A DNA stretch of 64,000 nucleotides, from the NCBI RefSeq assembly GCF_048269545.1, contig NZ_JBLXIJ010000002.1, positions 372,001 to 436,000 on the forward strand. Direction: 5' to 3'. A program made the position numbers and the translations under genes. Each line of letters opens with the position of its first letter. The stretch's first letter is position 1. Below are positions 8,501 through 14,904 of the stretch, piece after piece. Under the pieces are notes generated by a model, which was given only the letters and a program-made list of their open reading frames with translations, was not told where the DNA came from and searched no databases. The DNA is from Halpernia sp048269545. Its GTDB lineage: Bacteria; Bacteroidota; Bacteroidia; Flavobacteriales; Weeksellaceae.

Positions 8501-10396
8501 ATTAGCGTCTAAAATTAAGTCGTTTAGATTGGTCATTGAAACTTTTGCGTCAATTATTCCACTTAAATTCTGAATTTCTTTTCCACCAGTAAAATAACTA
8601 ATATTTAAATGTGAAATATCTGCTAAGACATTGGCTTTTAAATTACTTGTACTAAAATCAAAAAATCCATTCACTTTGGCTTTTGCTTGTTCATCATTAA
8701 TATTTACAATTCCTTTGTAAGTTTTATGATCTAAAATTCCATCTAAATAAATATTATTAATTTCTTTTCCCGCAATTTCTACTTTAGAAATTTGAGATTT
8801 AGTTCTCAAAACCATTTGATTTACATCTAAACTTTGCCCCTTTAAATTAAATTTTCCTGAAAGCAAACCCACTTGTGGTTGTTTAGTAATTACAGCGGTA
8901 TTCAAATTATTTACTTCCGCATAACCACGAAATTTTGGTAACTCTGTGCTAAAATCCTCCAAATAGAAATTAGAAATTCTTGCTTGACCAATTCCAGTAA
9001 TTAAATCAGCTTTTGGTACAAAAATTTGTTTCGGTGTTACTTTTACAGCGCCATTATATTTTATTCTACCAAAATCATCTGCAAAATTTTTCATTTTCTC
9101 AGAGATAAAAGTTGGTAACATTGCTTTTAAATCCACATATGTAAGATCAGTTGAAAGATGATTGGTTTCAATCTGGAAATTTCCTTTTAAAAGCCGAGAT
9201 GCTTTTAAAGTAGAAGTATTAATTGCAACTTGCTTATTCCCGATTTGAAAATTTTCTAAATAAAATTTATTCAATGGACCAGTCATTTGTCCAGAAACTG
9301 CGAAAGGTTTGTAATTATCCCAACTGGTAACGAAATAACTAATATCATAACCCGAAATTTGACTTCCTTTTTTCAGATTCATTTCCCATCTTACTTTATC
9401 TGCAAAATCTTCCCATCCAGTTTCTGGATCGAGATTAAATTTAATATCGCCCATCAATAAACTATGATCGGTATTAAATGTTAAATCTTTTAAAATTAAA
9501 GCCTTTTTGGAAATAGAGAAATCAGTGGAAAAAGTTTCAACTTTAGTTACCTTTCCCCATCTTTTTGTGTTAAATGAAAAATTATTTATTCTAGCTGTGA
9601 TATTAGAACCGACAACTTTTAAAATGGGTATTTTTAAATTTACATTATTTGCAGAAAGCCATTTTCCTTCATCTCCATCGTGGTTTCGATTAGTAATACT
9701 TACTTTAGAATTAACAATTTCTACACGGGAATTTAGTTCAAACGGCGGTTTGTTTGGATTTTTCTTACCACTCTCAAACAAATCGATATAACGAATAAAA
9801 TTAGAAATACTGTCGCCTTTATAAGTTATAACTTTTATATCCGCTTGATATAATTTTAAATCATTAAAAAGCAAAGAATTTGTATGTCCAGAAATCGCAT
9901 TTTTTATAAGTGAAATCCAATCTGAATTGGCTTTTAATTCTCTTGCTTTAATAAACTCTAAACCTTTATAATCTTTAATTCTAAGTCCTTTTATTTCTAC
10001 ATTTCCGAAATAATTTACACTCACGCTTTCTGTTGACATTTCAGATTTAAAATCTTTATTTACCATTTGCAAAGCTTGATTTGCAGCCCATTGTTTTGTA
10101 GAAGGTAAATTGATAGCGATGAAAATAATAATGACCAAACCCAAAACTGACCAAAACAAAATCAACAATAATTTAGCCCACCAAGTATAACTTGTCACAT
10201 CTTTTACGGCTTGATTCCCAAATTCTTTTGCTGTTTCTACTGGATGCTCTACTGCATCTTTCAGTAAATCTTTCGCTTCATCTACAGATTTTTGAACATT
10301 TTTCTGTACATCAGAAACCTTTTTCCCCACTTGCTCAGAGAGAGATTTTTCTGATTTTTTCGAATTATTATTTTTATTATTTTCTATCTTTGCCAT
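5594..10396 (-). CDS. tamB: TamB-family translocation/assembly protein
   Basis: A 1600-aa AsmA/TamB-like protein of the envelope, thought to form a long hydrophobic groove bridging inner and outer membranes for lipid transport or outer-membrane protein assembly. A hydrophilic, Lys/Asn-rich N-terminal tail (1-72) precedes one transmembrane helix (about 74-97, WWAKLLLILFWSVLGLVIII), then a long beta-rich repeat region. A C-terminal DUF490/TamB domain occupies about the last 450 residues, followed by a basic tail. Flavobacterial TamB proteins are of similar size. The start codon is 2 bp from that of divergent tsaD. A start further in is possible, since the charged tail is unusual, but no nearby in-frame Met offers one. 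Confidence 0.88.
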   Translation of the reverse strand: MAKIENNKNNNSKKSEKSLSEQVGKKVSDVQKNVQKSVDEAKDLLKDAVEHPVETAKEFGNQAVKDVTSYTWWAKLLLILFWSVLGLVIIIFIAINLPSTKQWAANQALQMVNKDFKSEMSTESVSVNYFGNVEIKGLRIKDYKGLEFIKARELKANSDWISLIKNAISGHTNSLLFNDLKLYQADIKVITYKGDSISNFIRYIDLFESGKKNPNKPPFELNSRVEIVNSKVSITNRNHDGDEGKWLSANNVNLKIPILKVVGSNITARINNFSFNTKRWGKVTKVETFSTDFSISKKALILKDLTFNTDHSLLMGDIKFNLDPETGWEDFADKVRWEMNLKKGSQISGYDISYFVTSWDNYKPFAVSGQMTGPLNKFYLENFQIGNKQVAINTSTLKASRLLKGNFQIETNHLSTDLTYVDLKAMLPTFISEKMKNFADDFGRIKYNGAVKVTPKQIFVPKADLITGIGQARISNFYLEDFSTELPKFRGYAEVNNLNTAVITKQPQVGLLSGKFNLKGQSLDVNQMVLRTKSQISKVEIAGKEINNIYLDGILDHKTYKGIVNINDEQAKAKVNGFFDFSTSNLKANVLADISHLNISYFTGGKEIQNLSGIIDAKVSMTNLNDLILDANLKNVNFATSTQKFNIPNGDIKTYFENGKRIVNVNAPGAVDGEISGKFNLADLAGMIQNGINKVLAGNTINKFYRGQDFNFDFNVKQALVSYFEPNLRIPDGVKINGSFNGNSNNLIFNADASSFKYLMTKKEEISDADKALALANPSYKLQEKDLIKKDSAMIDGFSIKINTANLDQQLSANISRIAYNDNILKDISLTGRNENDKILHLSANFKLGSPEEEADGKLNNYAINLNQTTNSEGDYVFRFEPTEIKLNNVAWTIDASPELDNSITYRKKTKDFLIQNFRVFSDNSELLVKNAIFKSAKDFSAKGEVKNFEISKILAFSKSENSMDITGVANGTFDFEMDKSTLKPLVDLNVENIILNGQKMGNIVIDVKNSDSPNIFNVSAKVLSSDTFGNNTLNLTGTINNNTKSPTLNLVAEMDQFDLAFTQEFVKTIFGNVRGKATGNLKISGSLADVDYSGDIALKNFGLKLLFTGVDYSFDDTVIPLSKGLAVLNDIGVHDGRGNSSGNISGAIQFQTLASMGVNLVMRADNLLLLDTQQKDFDLFWGRVYGKGDLFVDGPVSALNISTPNMTTLKNSTFTFNSNSTSNVEEFKMLRFLEEDKMGTVKVEDRKKYGANMNVDFTLDVDKGTTVNVLVGDDVGDISVRGEADDLKFNLSRNGNISMNGKYLVDNGTFVSKAILNRTFQIEKNSSIEWDGNALAPVLDIKANYLRTVTNAGEYLNVGSLQPINVLLTTKISGTLNNPKINLDVSAPDVSSQIKETLAAKMSQEDEKVLQFGSILVLNSFNVENAGGFNINVGKTVENSGYNILFKQLGSVLNSISNQFQVDLNYIQGDEASNSGSRANAGLSFILSPRVTLKTGLGIPLSKSSDTNVNYLSGEGTVEYDFSKKNDGTRLLRFYSKPSNIGLLSGSNTGNPGANQSYGAGVVYSKSFNTIFKRTKKDKNKKVKNPEIKKDSIKIDSLR
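10385..10392 (+). promoter_or_regulatory. -7 box of tsaD, inside the tamB coding sequence
   Basis: TATCTTTG is a perfect TAnnTTTG and ends only 6 nt before the tsaD ATG, so the transcript should begin at or within a few bases of the start codon (leaderless). The box overlaps codons 2-4 of tamB on the other strand. Confidence 0.6.
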
Positions 10397-10398
10397 AT

Positions 10399-11415
10399 AT
10401 GAACGACATAATTATTTTAGGTATAGAATCTTCTTGTGATGATACTTCTGCAGCGATAATCAAAAATCATACTATTTTATCAAATATTGCAGCTTCTCAA
10501 AAAATTCACATAGAATATGGCGGAGTTGTTCCAGAATTGGCTTCTAGAGCGCATCAACAAAACATAATTCCAGTTGTACAAAAAAGTCTGTCTGTAGCAA
10601 ATATACAACAAAAAGATATTTCTGCGATTGGTTTTACACGCGGACCTGGACTTTTGGGTTCACTTTTAGTTGGAACTTCATTTGCAAAATCATTGGCAAT
10701 GAGTTTAGATGTTCCGTTAATTGAAGTAAACCATTTGCAAGCGCATATTTTAGCACATTTTATTGATGACGCCAATCCAAAATCTCCGGAATTTCCTTTT
10801 TTATGTTTAACAGTAAGCGGCGGTCACACAATGATTGTTTTAGTTAAAGATTATTTTGAAATGGAAATTATCGGGAAAACCTCTGATGATGCAGCCGGAG
10901 AAGCTTTTGATAAAATCGGAAAAATCTTTGATTTAGATTATCCAGCGGGACCAATTGTAGATAAATTAGCAAAATTAGGCGATAAAACTAAATTTAAATT
11001 TAATAAACCACACTTAGAAAATTACGATTATTCTTTTAGTGGTATTAAAACTTCGGTGCTTTATTTTATTCAAAAACAGGAAAAAGAAAATCCAGATTTT
11101 GTTAAAGAAAATTTGAATGATTTGTGCGCTTCCGTTCAAAAAGCAATTGTTGAAATTTTGATGGATAAATTAGAAAAAGCTGCAAAAGATTTAAATATTA
11201 ACGAAATTGCAATTGCAGGAGGCGTTTCCGCAAATTCTGGGTTACGAGAAGCAATGAAATTAAATGAAGATAAATTAGGCTGGAAAACCTACATTCCGAA
11301 ATTTGAATACACGACCGATAATGCAGCAATGATTGCAATGGTTGCAAAATTAAAATTTGAACGTGGCGAATTTACCGATATAAAAGCTGTTGCAACTTCA
11401 CGCTATGAAATTTAA
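10399..11415 (+). CDS. tsaD: tRNA N6-adenosine threonylcarbamoyltransferase TsaD
   Basis: Transfers the threonylcarbamoyl group to A37 of ANN-decoding tRNAs, working with TsaB, TsaC and TsaE in the cytosol. It has the ASKHA fold. Visible motifs are GIESSCDDTS at the N-terminus, the metal-binding pair H112 and H116 in NHLQAH, SGGHT, and the C-terminal AIAGGVSANSGLR. Length of 338 aa is normal. The reading frame is open further upstream, but homologous sequence begins at this ATG (MNDIIILGIESSCDD) and a -7 box lies directly before it, so I chose 10399. Confidence 0.96.
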   Translation: MNDIIILGIESSCDDTSAAIIKNHTILSNIAASQKIHIEYGGVVPELASRAHQQNIIPVVQKSLSVANIQQKDISAIGFTRGPGLLGSLLVGTSFAKSLAMSLDVPLIEVNHLQAHILAHFIDDANPKSPEFPFLCLTVSGGHTMIVLVKDYFEMEIIGKTSDDAAGEAFDKIGKIFDLDYPAGPIVDKLAKLGDKTKFKFNKPHLENYDYSFSGIKTSVLYFIQKQEKENPDFVKENLNDLCASVQKAIVEILMDKLEKAAKDLNINEIAIAGGVSANSGLREAMKLNEDKLGWKTYIPKFEYTTDNAAMIAMVAKLKFERGEFTDIKAVATSRYEI

Positions 11416-11417
11416 GT

Positions 11418-11441
11418 GAGCCCTGAAAGAGCGAAATAATT
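11418..11441 (+). repeat. Left inverted repeat of the RAYT element
   Basis: The sequence starts GAGCCCTGAAAGAGCGAAAT, and its reverse complement matches 11974-11997 with two mismatches. Confidence 0.7.
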
Positions 11442-11444
11442 AAC

Positions 11445-11461
11445 AAAGCGTGAAGCGCTTT
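11445..11461 (+). repeat. REP-like hairpin 1
   Basis: AAAGCG and CGCTTT form a perfect 6-bp stem around TGAAG. Confidence 0.6.
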
Positions 11462-11488
11462 GATATCTGAAAAAATAAGATAAGTTAA

Positions 11489-11501
11489 GCCGCGAAGCGG
11501 C
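11489..11501 (+). repeat. REP-like hairpin 2
   Basis: GCCGC and GCGGC form a perfect 5-bp stem around GAA, 7 bp before the transposase ATG. GC-rich DNA is rare in this window. Confidence 0.6.
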
Positions 11502-11508
11502 GCAATAA

Positions 11509-11961
11509 ATGGGACAATCTTTAGTTAAAAATTACATTCATATTATTTTTTCTACAAAAAATAGAGAAAATTTTATTGATGAAAATATTGAAGAACAACT
11601 ATTTTCGTATCTAGGTGGAATTTGTAAAAATCACAAATGTTATCCTATCCAAATTGGCGGTTACCGAAATCATATTCATATTTTATGTTTACTTTCTCAA
11701 AAAATAACTTTAGCAAAATTAATGGAAGAATTAAAATCACATTCTTCTAAATGGATTAAAACTAAAGATGCGAAATATTCAAATTTTTATTGGCAAAATG
11801 GTTATGGTGCATTTTCTGTAAATCCAAAACAAATTGATATCGTAAAAGAATATATTATCAACCAAAAAGAACATCATCAAATAAAATCTTTTCAAGATGA
11901 ATATTTACAAATTTTAAAAAATTATAATATTGAATTCGATGAAAAATATCTTTGGATTTAA
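11509..11961 (+). CDS. IS200/IS605-like (RAYT, Y1) transposase
   Basis: A 150-aa single-strand transposase with the Y1_Tnp fold. It shows the HUH motif as HIHIL (in GGYRNHIHILCLL), the C-terminal helix IVKEYIINQKEHHQ with the candidate nucleophilic tyrosine (EYI), and the FYWQNGYGAFSV segment typical of the family. Length matches intact members. No tnpB partner is present. The flanking palindromes point to the REP-associated subgroup, which are often domesticated single-copy genes, rather than a freely moving IS. The frame is intact, so activity is possible. Confidence 0.93.
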   Translation: MGQSLVKNYIHIIFSTKNRENFIDENIEEQLFSYLGGICKNHKCYPIQIGGYRNHIHILCLLSQKITLAKLMEELKSHSSKWIKTKDAKYSNFYWQNGYGAFSVNPKQIDIVKEYIINQKEHHQIKSFQDEYLQILKNYNIEFDEKYLWI

Positions 11962-11973
11962 ATTAATTTTAAA

Positions 11974-11997
11974 TAATATTTCGCCCTTTCAGGGCTC
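11974..11997 (-). repeat. Right inverted repeat of the RAYT element
   Basis: Contains TCGCCCTTTCAGGGCTC and is the inverted counterpart of 11418-11441. CCCTTTCAGGG is also a short hairpin on its own. Confidence 0.7.
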
Positions 11998-12019
11998 TTT
12001 TAAATTATGATTTTCCACT

Positions 12020-12038
12020 CAAAGGCTTTTAGCCTTTG
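12020..12038 (+). repeat. REP-like hairpin 3
   Basis: CAAAGGC and GCCTTTG form a perfect 7-bp stem around TTTTA. Confidence 0.6.
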
Positions 12039-12049
12039 CTAATGATTTT

Positions 12050-12062
12050 ACCGCTTTGCGGT
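12050..12062 (+). repeat. REP-like hairpin 4
   Basis: ACCGC and GCGGT form a perfect 5-bp stem around TTT, mirroring hairpin 2. It ends 15 bp before the rsmE ATG and may lie in its leader. Confidence 0.6.
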
Positions 12063-12077
12063 CTAAAACAAAATTTT

Positions 12078-12785
12078 ATGAAATTATTTTTTGGCGACAT
12101 TTTTCCGAAAGTAAAGATAAATGAAGATGAGCAACAGCATATTCTAAAAGTTTTGCGGATGAAATCTGGCGAAGAACTTTTCGTGACTGATGGAAAAGGA
12201 AATTTAGCAAAGGGAAATTTAGTTTTAGAAGGAAAAAAAGCAAATCTAAATATTTTAAGTATTAAAGAAAATTTACCTGATTTTTCTCCAAAACTTCATA
12301 TTGCAATTGCGCCCACAAAAAATCTTGACAGAATTGAATTTTTTGTAGAAAAAGCTACAGAAATGGGAATTTCAGAAATTACATTTTTACAAACTGAAAA
12401 AACAGAGCGTAAGTTTTTAAGCATAGAAAAAATTCAAAAAAAAGCAATTTCTGCTAGCAAACAAAGTTTAAGATTTCACTTTCCCAAAATTAATGATTTA
12501 ATTAAATTATCAGAATTTTTAATTAATATAAATTCTGAAAACACTTTTGTAGCGCATTGTGATGAAAATTTAGATAGAATAAATTTAAATGTTCTTCGGC
12601 AAACTCAGAATCACAAAGTGAATGATATCACTTTTTTAATTGGTCCGGAAGGTGATTTTTCTACAAAAGAAATTGAACTTTTAGCATCTAAAAACATTAA
12701 AGCAGTTTCTCTTGGAAACCAAAGACTAAGAACTGAAACGGCGGGAATTTTTGTGGCAGCTTGGAATTATAATGAAATGATTTAG
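12078..12785 (+). CDS. rsmE: 16S rRNA (uracil-1498-N3)-methyltransferase RsmE
   Basis: Methylates U1498 in the small-subunit rRNA using SAM. It is a SPOUT-fold enzyme of about 235 aa. An N-terminal PUA-like domain (about 1-70, with HILKVLRMKSGEELFVTDG) is followed by the SPOUT domain with the knot motifs FLIGPEGDFSTKEIE and SLGNQRLRTETA. The reading frame extends 42 bp upstream to an ATG at 12036, but that part is the RAYT hairpin DNA, and homologous sequence begins MKLFFGDIF at 12078. Confidence 0.95.
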   Translation: MKLFFGDIFPKVKINEDEQQHILKVLRMKSGEELFVTDGKGNLAKGNLVLEGKKANLNILSIKENLPDFSPKLHIAIAPTKNLDRIEFFVEKATEMGISEITFLQTEKTERKFLSIEKIQKKAISASKQSLRFHFPKINDLIKLSEFLININSENTFVAHCDENLDRINLNVLRQTQNHKVNDITFLIGPEGDFSTKEIELLASKNIKAVSLGNQRLRTETAGIFVAAWNYNEMI

Positions 12786-12839
12786 CTTTCAAATTAATTA
12801 AAATTTTCCTAGAAATTAATTAAATTTGAAAAAAAACTA

Positions 12840-13724
12840 ATGCTAAAAATTTCGTCATTTCTAAAACTATTTTTCCTAATTAATTTACTTTTTTTCAGTT
12901 TATTTTCAAGCCAAAAATTATTAAATCTCACCACTAATTATTTTGGTCCAAACGCCAATCCAGTTCCGGATTTTACAGATGCGACGATTCCAAAATTTAC
13001 TGAACTTTCCGTTTATGGCGATTATTATTTTGGTTTCGGAGATAAAACTGTAAATCCATATTTGAAAATAGAAATTCCCTTAATTTCGGAGAAAGTTTCG
13101 CTGAAAATTTGGGCTGTTCCTTTAGAATATTATAATGTGACAGATGCCATAAAAACGAGAAGAGATATGCAAAAAAACTCTGGTTTTGCTTCCGGAGATG
13201 TTTATGTTCAAACCAGAATTTCACTTTTAAATAATAAAGAAAAAAACATTAATTTAGTTATAAACGCCACTTTAAAAACCGCTTCAGGAAGTGATTATAA
13301 AAACAGACGGTTTTTTAATACCGCTGGTTATTATTTTGATGCAGAATTGGGGAAAAGTTTTTTGCTAAAAAATAGTTTTCTGAATGAAATAAGATTGGTT
13401 GCAGACGCAGGATTTTATTCTTGGGACGTACAAACACCGAACTTAAATGTGCAAGATGATGCTTTGATGTACGGTTTTAAATTAATTTTAAAAAAGAAAA
13501 ATGTTTCTTTGGAAAACACTATTTCAGGTTATAATGGCTGGATAAAACGTGCCTCAGATTATGGTGATAAACCAATTGTTTTTGCAACAAAACTAAATTT
13601 TCAAGATAAAAAAAATAAATATTTTATTCAGTATCAAAATGGAATTAGATATTTTCCATTTAATCAAATTAGAATTGGTGCAGTTTTTTCGCTTGAAAGT
13701 TGGACACCTAATTTCTTTAAATAA
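12840..13724 (+). CDS. Probable outer-membrane beta-barrel protein, unknown
   Basis: A 294-aa exported protein I cannot name. The N-terminal hydrophobic signal (about residues 5-23, FLKLFFLINLLFFSLFSS) is followed by alternating amphipathic beta-strand sequence with many aromatic strand ends (ELSVYGDYYFGFGDKTVNPYL, IGAVFSLESW), which suggests a barrel of roughly ten or more strands. It starts 54 bp after rsmE and is followed after 34 bp by the kinase-like orphan, so co-transcription is plausible. There are no plug or enzyme motifs. Confidence 0.7.
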   Translation: MLKISSFLKLFFLINLLFFSLFSSQKLLNLTTNYFGPNANPVPDFTDATIPKFTELSVYGDYYFGFGDKTVNPYLKIEIPLISEKVSLKIWAVPLEYYNVTDAIKTRRDMQKNSGFASGDVYVQTRISLLNNKEKNINLVINATLKTASGSDYKNRRFFNTAGYYFDAELGKSFLLKNSFLNEIRLVADAGFYSWDVQTPNLNVQDDALMYGFKLILKKKNVSLENTISGYNGWIKRASDYGDKPIVFATKLNFQDKKNKYFIQYQNGIRYFPFNQIRIGAVFSLESWTPNFFK

Positions 13725-13758
13725 TAAAATTGTACTTTTAAACTGAAAAGTAAATGAA

Positions 13759-14826
13759 ATGAAATTTGAGCCAGAAAAAGAAATAAAAATATCAAAACGG
13801 AAAATATGCTATCCGATAAATTCTGAGCTTTTAGATTATTTAAAGTCTTACGAACGCACCTTTAAATCTCCAATTGTTTATGATGATTTACTCCGATATG
13901 TGGACAGTTATCCAATTTTAGACAAAGATGAAAATGATACTTTATGGCAAGGTGTGATTTATGGACCACAAGAAATGAGTGAAATTCATCTTAATTTAAA
14001 GAAAATTTATTCACGTTTAAGTTCAGATGGTGATTACGAAGGAACGGATCATCTTTTTGTAGATAGCGTAGATTATTGCACTTTTGGAAATTCACATCCT
14101 TTTCGAATAAAAATTAAAAATCAGTTTAATGATAATCACGATTATTTTTACATTAAAAAAGCGGACGCTTCTAGAATTTATGGGCTTGAAATAGAATACA
14201 TTCTTTCACCAAATCGCATCAATTTTTTAGTTTATGAAAATACTTTGGTTGAAGAGCATATTTCTGGGATTCCAGGCGATGTTTTTTTGGATAAATATGT
14301 AGATGAAAATATGAATAAAATTCGGCTTGCGAAGGAATTTGTAAAATTTAATGAACGGTGTTTTTTACGACTTTTAGGCGATCAAAGAGCGTATAATTTC
14401 GTTATTGTTTTGACGCCTGATTTTGACCAAATGCAATATAGAATTCGAAGTATTGATTTTGACCAACAAAGTTATGAAGGAAAAATCAATCTTTATAAAC
14501 CGCAGTTTTTTAGAGAAAATTTAGAATATGTGAAGTTTGTTACAGAAAATCTCGATGAATCTTCTATTAAACAATATCAACATGAAGAACGCGCTTTGAT
14601 GGCGAAAAGAATGCTTGTTGGATCAAACCGTTTAAAAAAATTAATTAAAATAATGAAGGAAGATCAAATTGCACCTCATGAAAAAACGGTTCAATTACGA
14701 GAGGAGATTTTTAATATTTTACAAGATAATGAATTAAAAAAGCGTGAATCTATGGGTGAAATTATAGAAACTATTTTAAATTTTATTTTAAGAAATTATA
14801 AAAATAACGTGACAAAAACGTTTTAA
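13759..14826 (+). CDS. Orphan cytosolic protein with kinase-like motifs
   Basis: A 355-aa soluble protein with no signal or membrane segment; I do not recognise a named family. The middle part looks like a degenerate phosphotransferase: YFYIKKAD (possible ATP-anchoring Lys) with a downstream LEIEY Glu, a hinge-like VEEHISGIPGDVF, then RLLGDQRAYNFVIV (D-x4-N catalytic-loop pattern) and IRSIDFDQ (metal-binding D-x-D pattern). That order resembles HipA or PI3/4-kinase-type folds. The C-terminal 100 residues are helical and basic. The motif order is seen in the sequence; the fold is my inference. It ends 25 bp before a bidirectional terminator. Confidence 0.6.
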   Translation: MKFEPEKEIKISKRKICYPINSELLDYLKSYERTFKSPIVYDDLLRYVDSYPILDKDENDTLWQGVIYGPQEMSEIHLNLKKIYSRLSSDGDYEGTDHLFVDSVDYCTFGNSHPFRIKIKNQFNDNHDYFYIKKADASRIYGLEIEYILSPNRINFLVYENTLVEEHISGIPGDVFLDKYVDENMNKIRLAKEFVKFNERCFLRLLGDQRAYNFVIVLTPDFDQMQYRIRSIDFDQQSYEGKINLYKPQFFRENLEYVKFVTENLDESSIKQYQHEERALMAKRMLVGSNRLKKLIKIMKEDQIAPHEKTVQLREEIFNILQDNELKKRESMGEIIETILNFILRNYKNNVTKTF

Positions 14827-14851
14827 TGATTTGCAATTTTGATTGATAAAT

Positions 14852-14884
14852 AAAAATACCTTCTGAAAAATCAGAAGGTATTTT
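14852..14884. terminator. Bidirectional terminator between convergent genes
   Basis: AAAATACCTTCTGA (14853-14866), loop AAAA, TCAGAAGGTATTTT (14871-14884): a 14-bp perfect stem with A and T flanks. It serves the plus-strand orphan (stop 14826) and the minus-strand pyrophosphatase (stop 14905). Confidence 0.85.
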
Positions 14885-14904
14885 ATTTAAAATTTTGTTG
14901 AATT

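Larger units (their letters stand above)
11418..12062. mobile_element. RAYT-type element: transposase with flanking inverted repeats and hairpins
   Basis: The transposase ORF lies between inverted repeats at 11418-11441 and 11974-11997, which share the core GAGCCCTGAAAG. Each end also carries two short perfect hairpins: 11445-11461 and 11489-11501 on the left, 12020-12038 and 12050-12062 on the right. The layout resembles REP/BIME structures moved by REP-associated tyrosine transposases. It fills the whole spacer between tsaD and rsmE, starting 2 bp after the tsaD stop. Confidence 0.7.

Noticed and set aside
10192..10398. Upstream extension of tsaD to 10192
   Set aside because: This part runs antisense through tamB and has no tsaD-like sequence. 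The family begins at the ATG at 10399, where a -7 box is also placed.
11509..11961. Complete IS605 element
   Set aside because: There is no tnpB, and the flanks carry REP-like hairpins rather than IS605 ends, so a RAYT fits better.
12036..12077. Upstream start for rsmE
   Set aside because: The extra codons are read from RAYT hairpin DNA, and the conserved protein begins at 12078.
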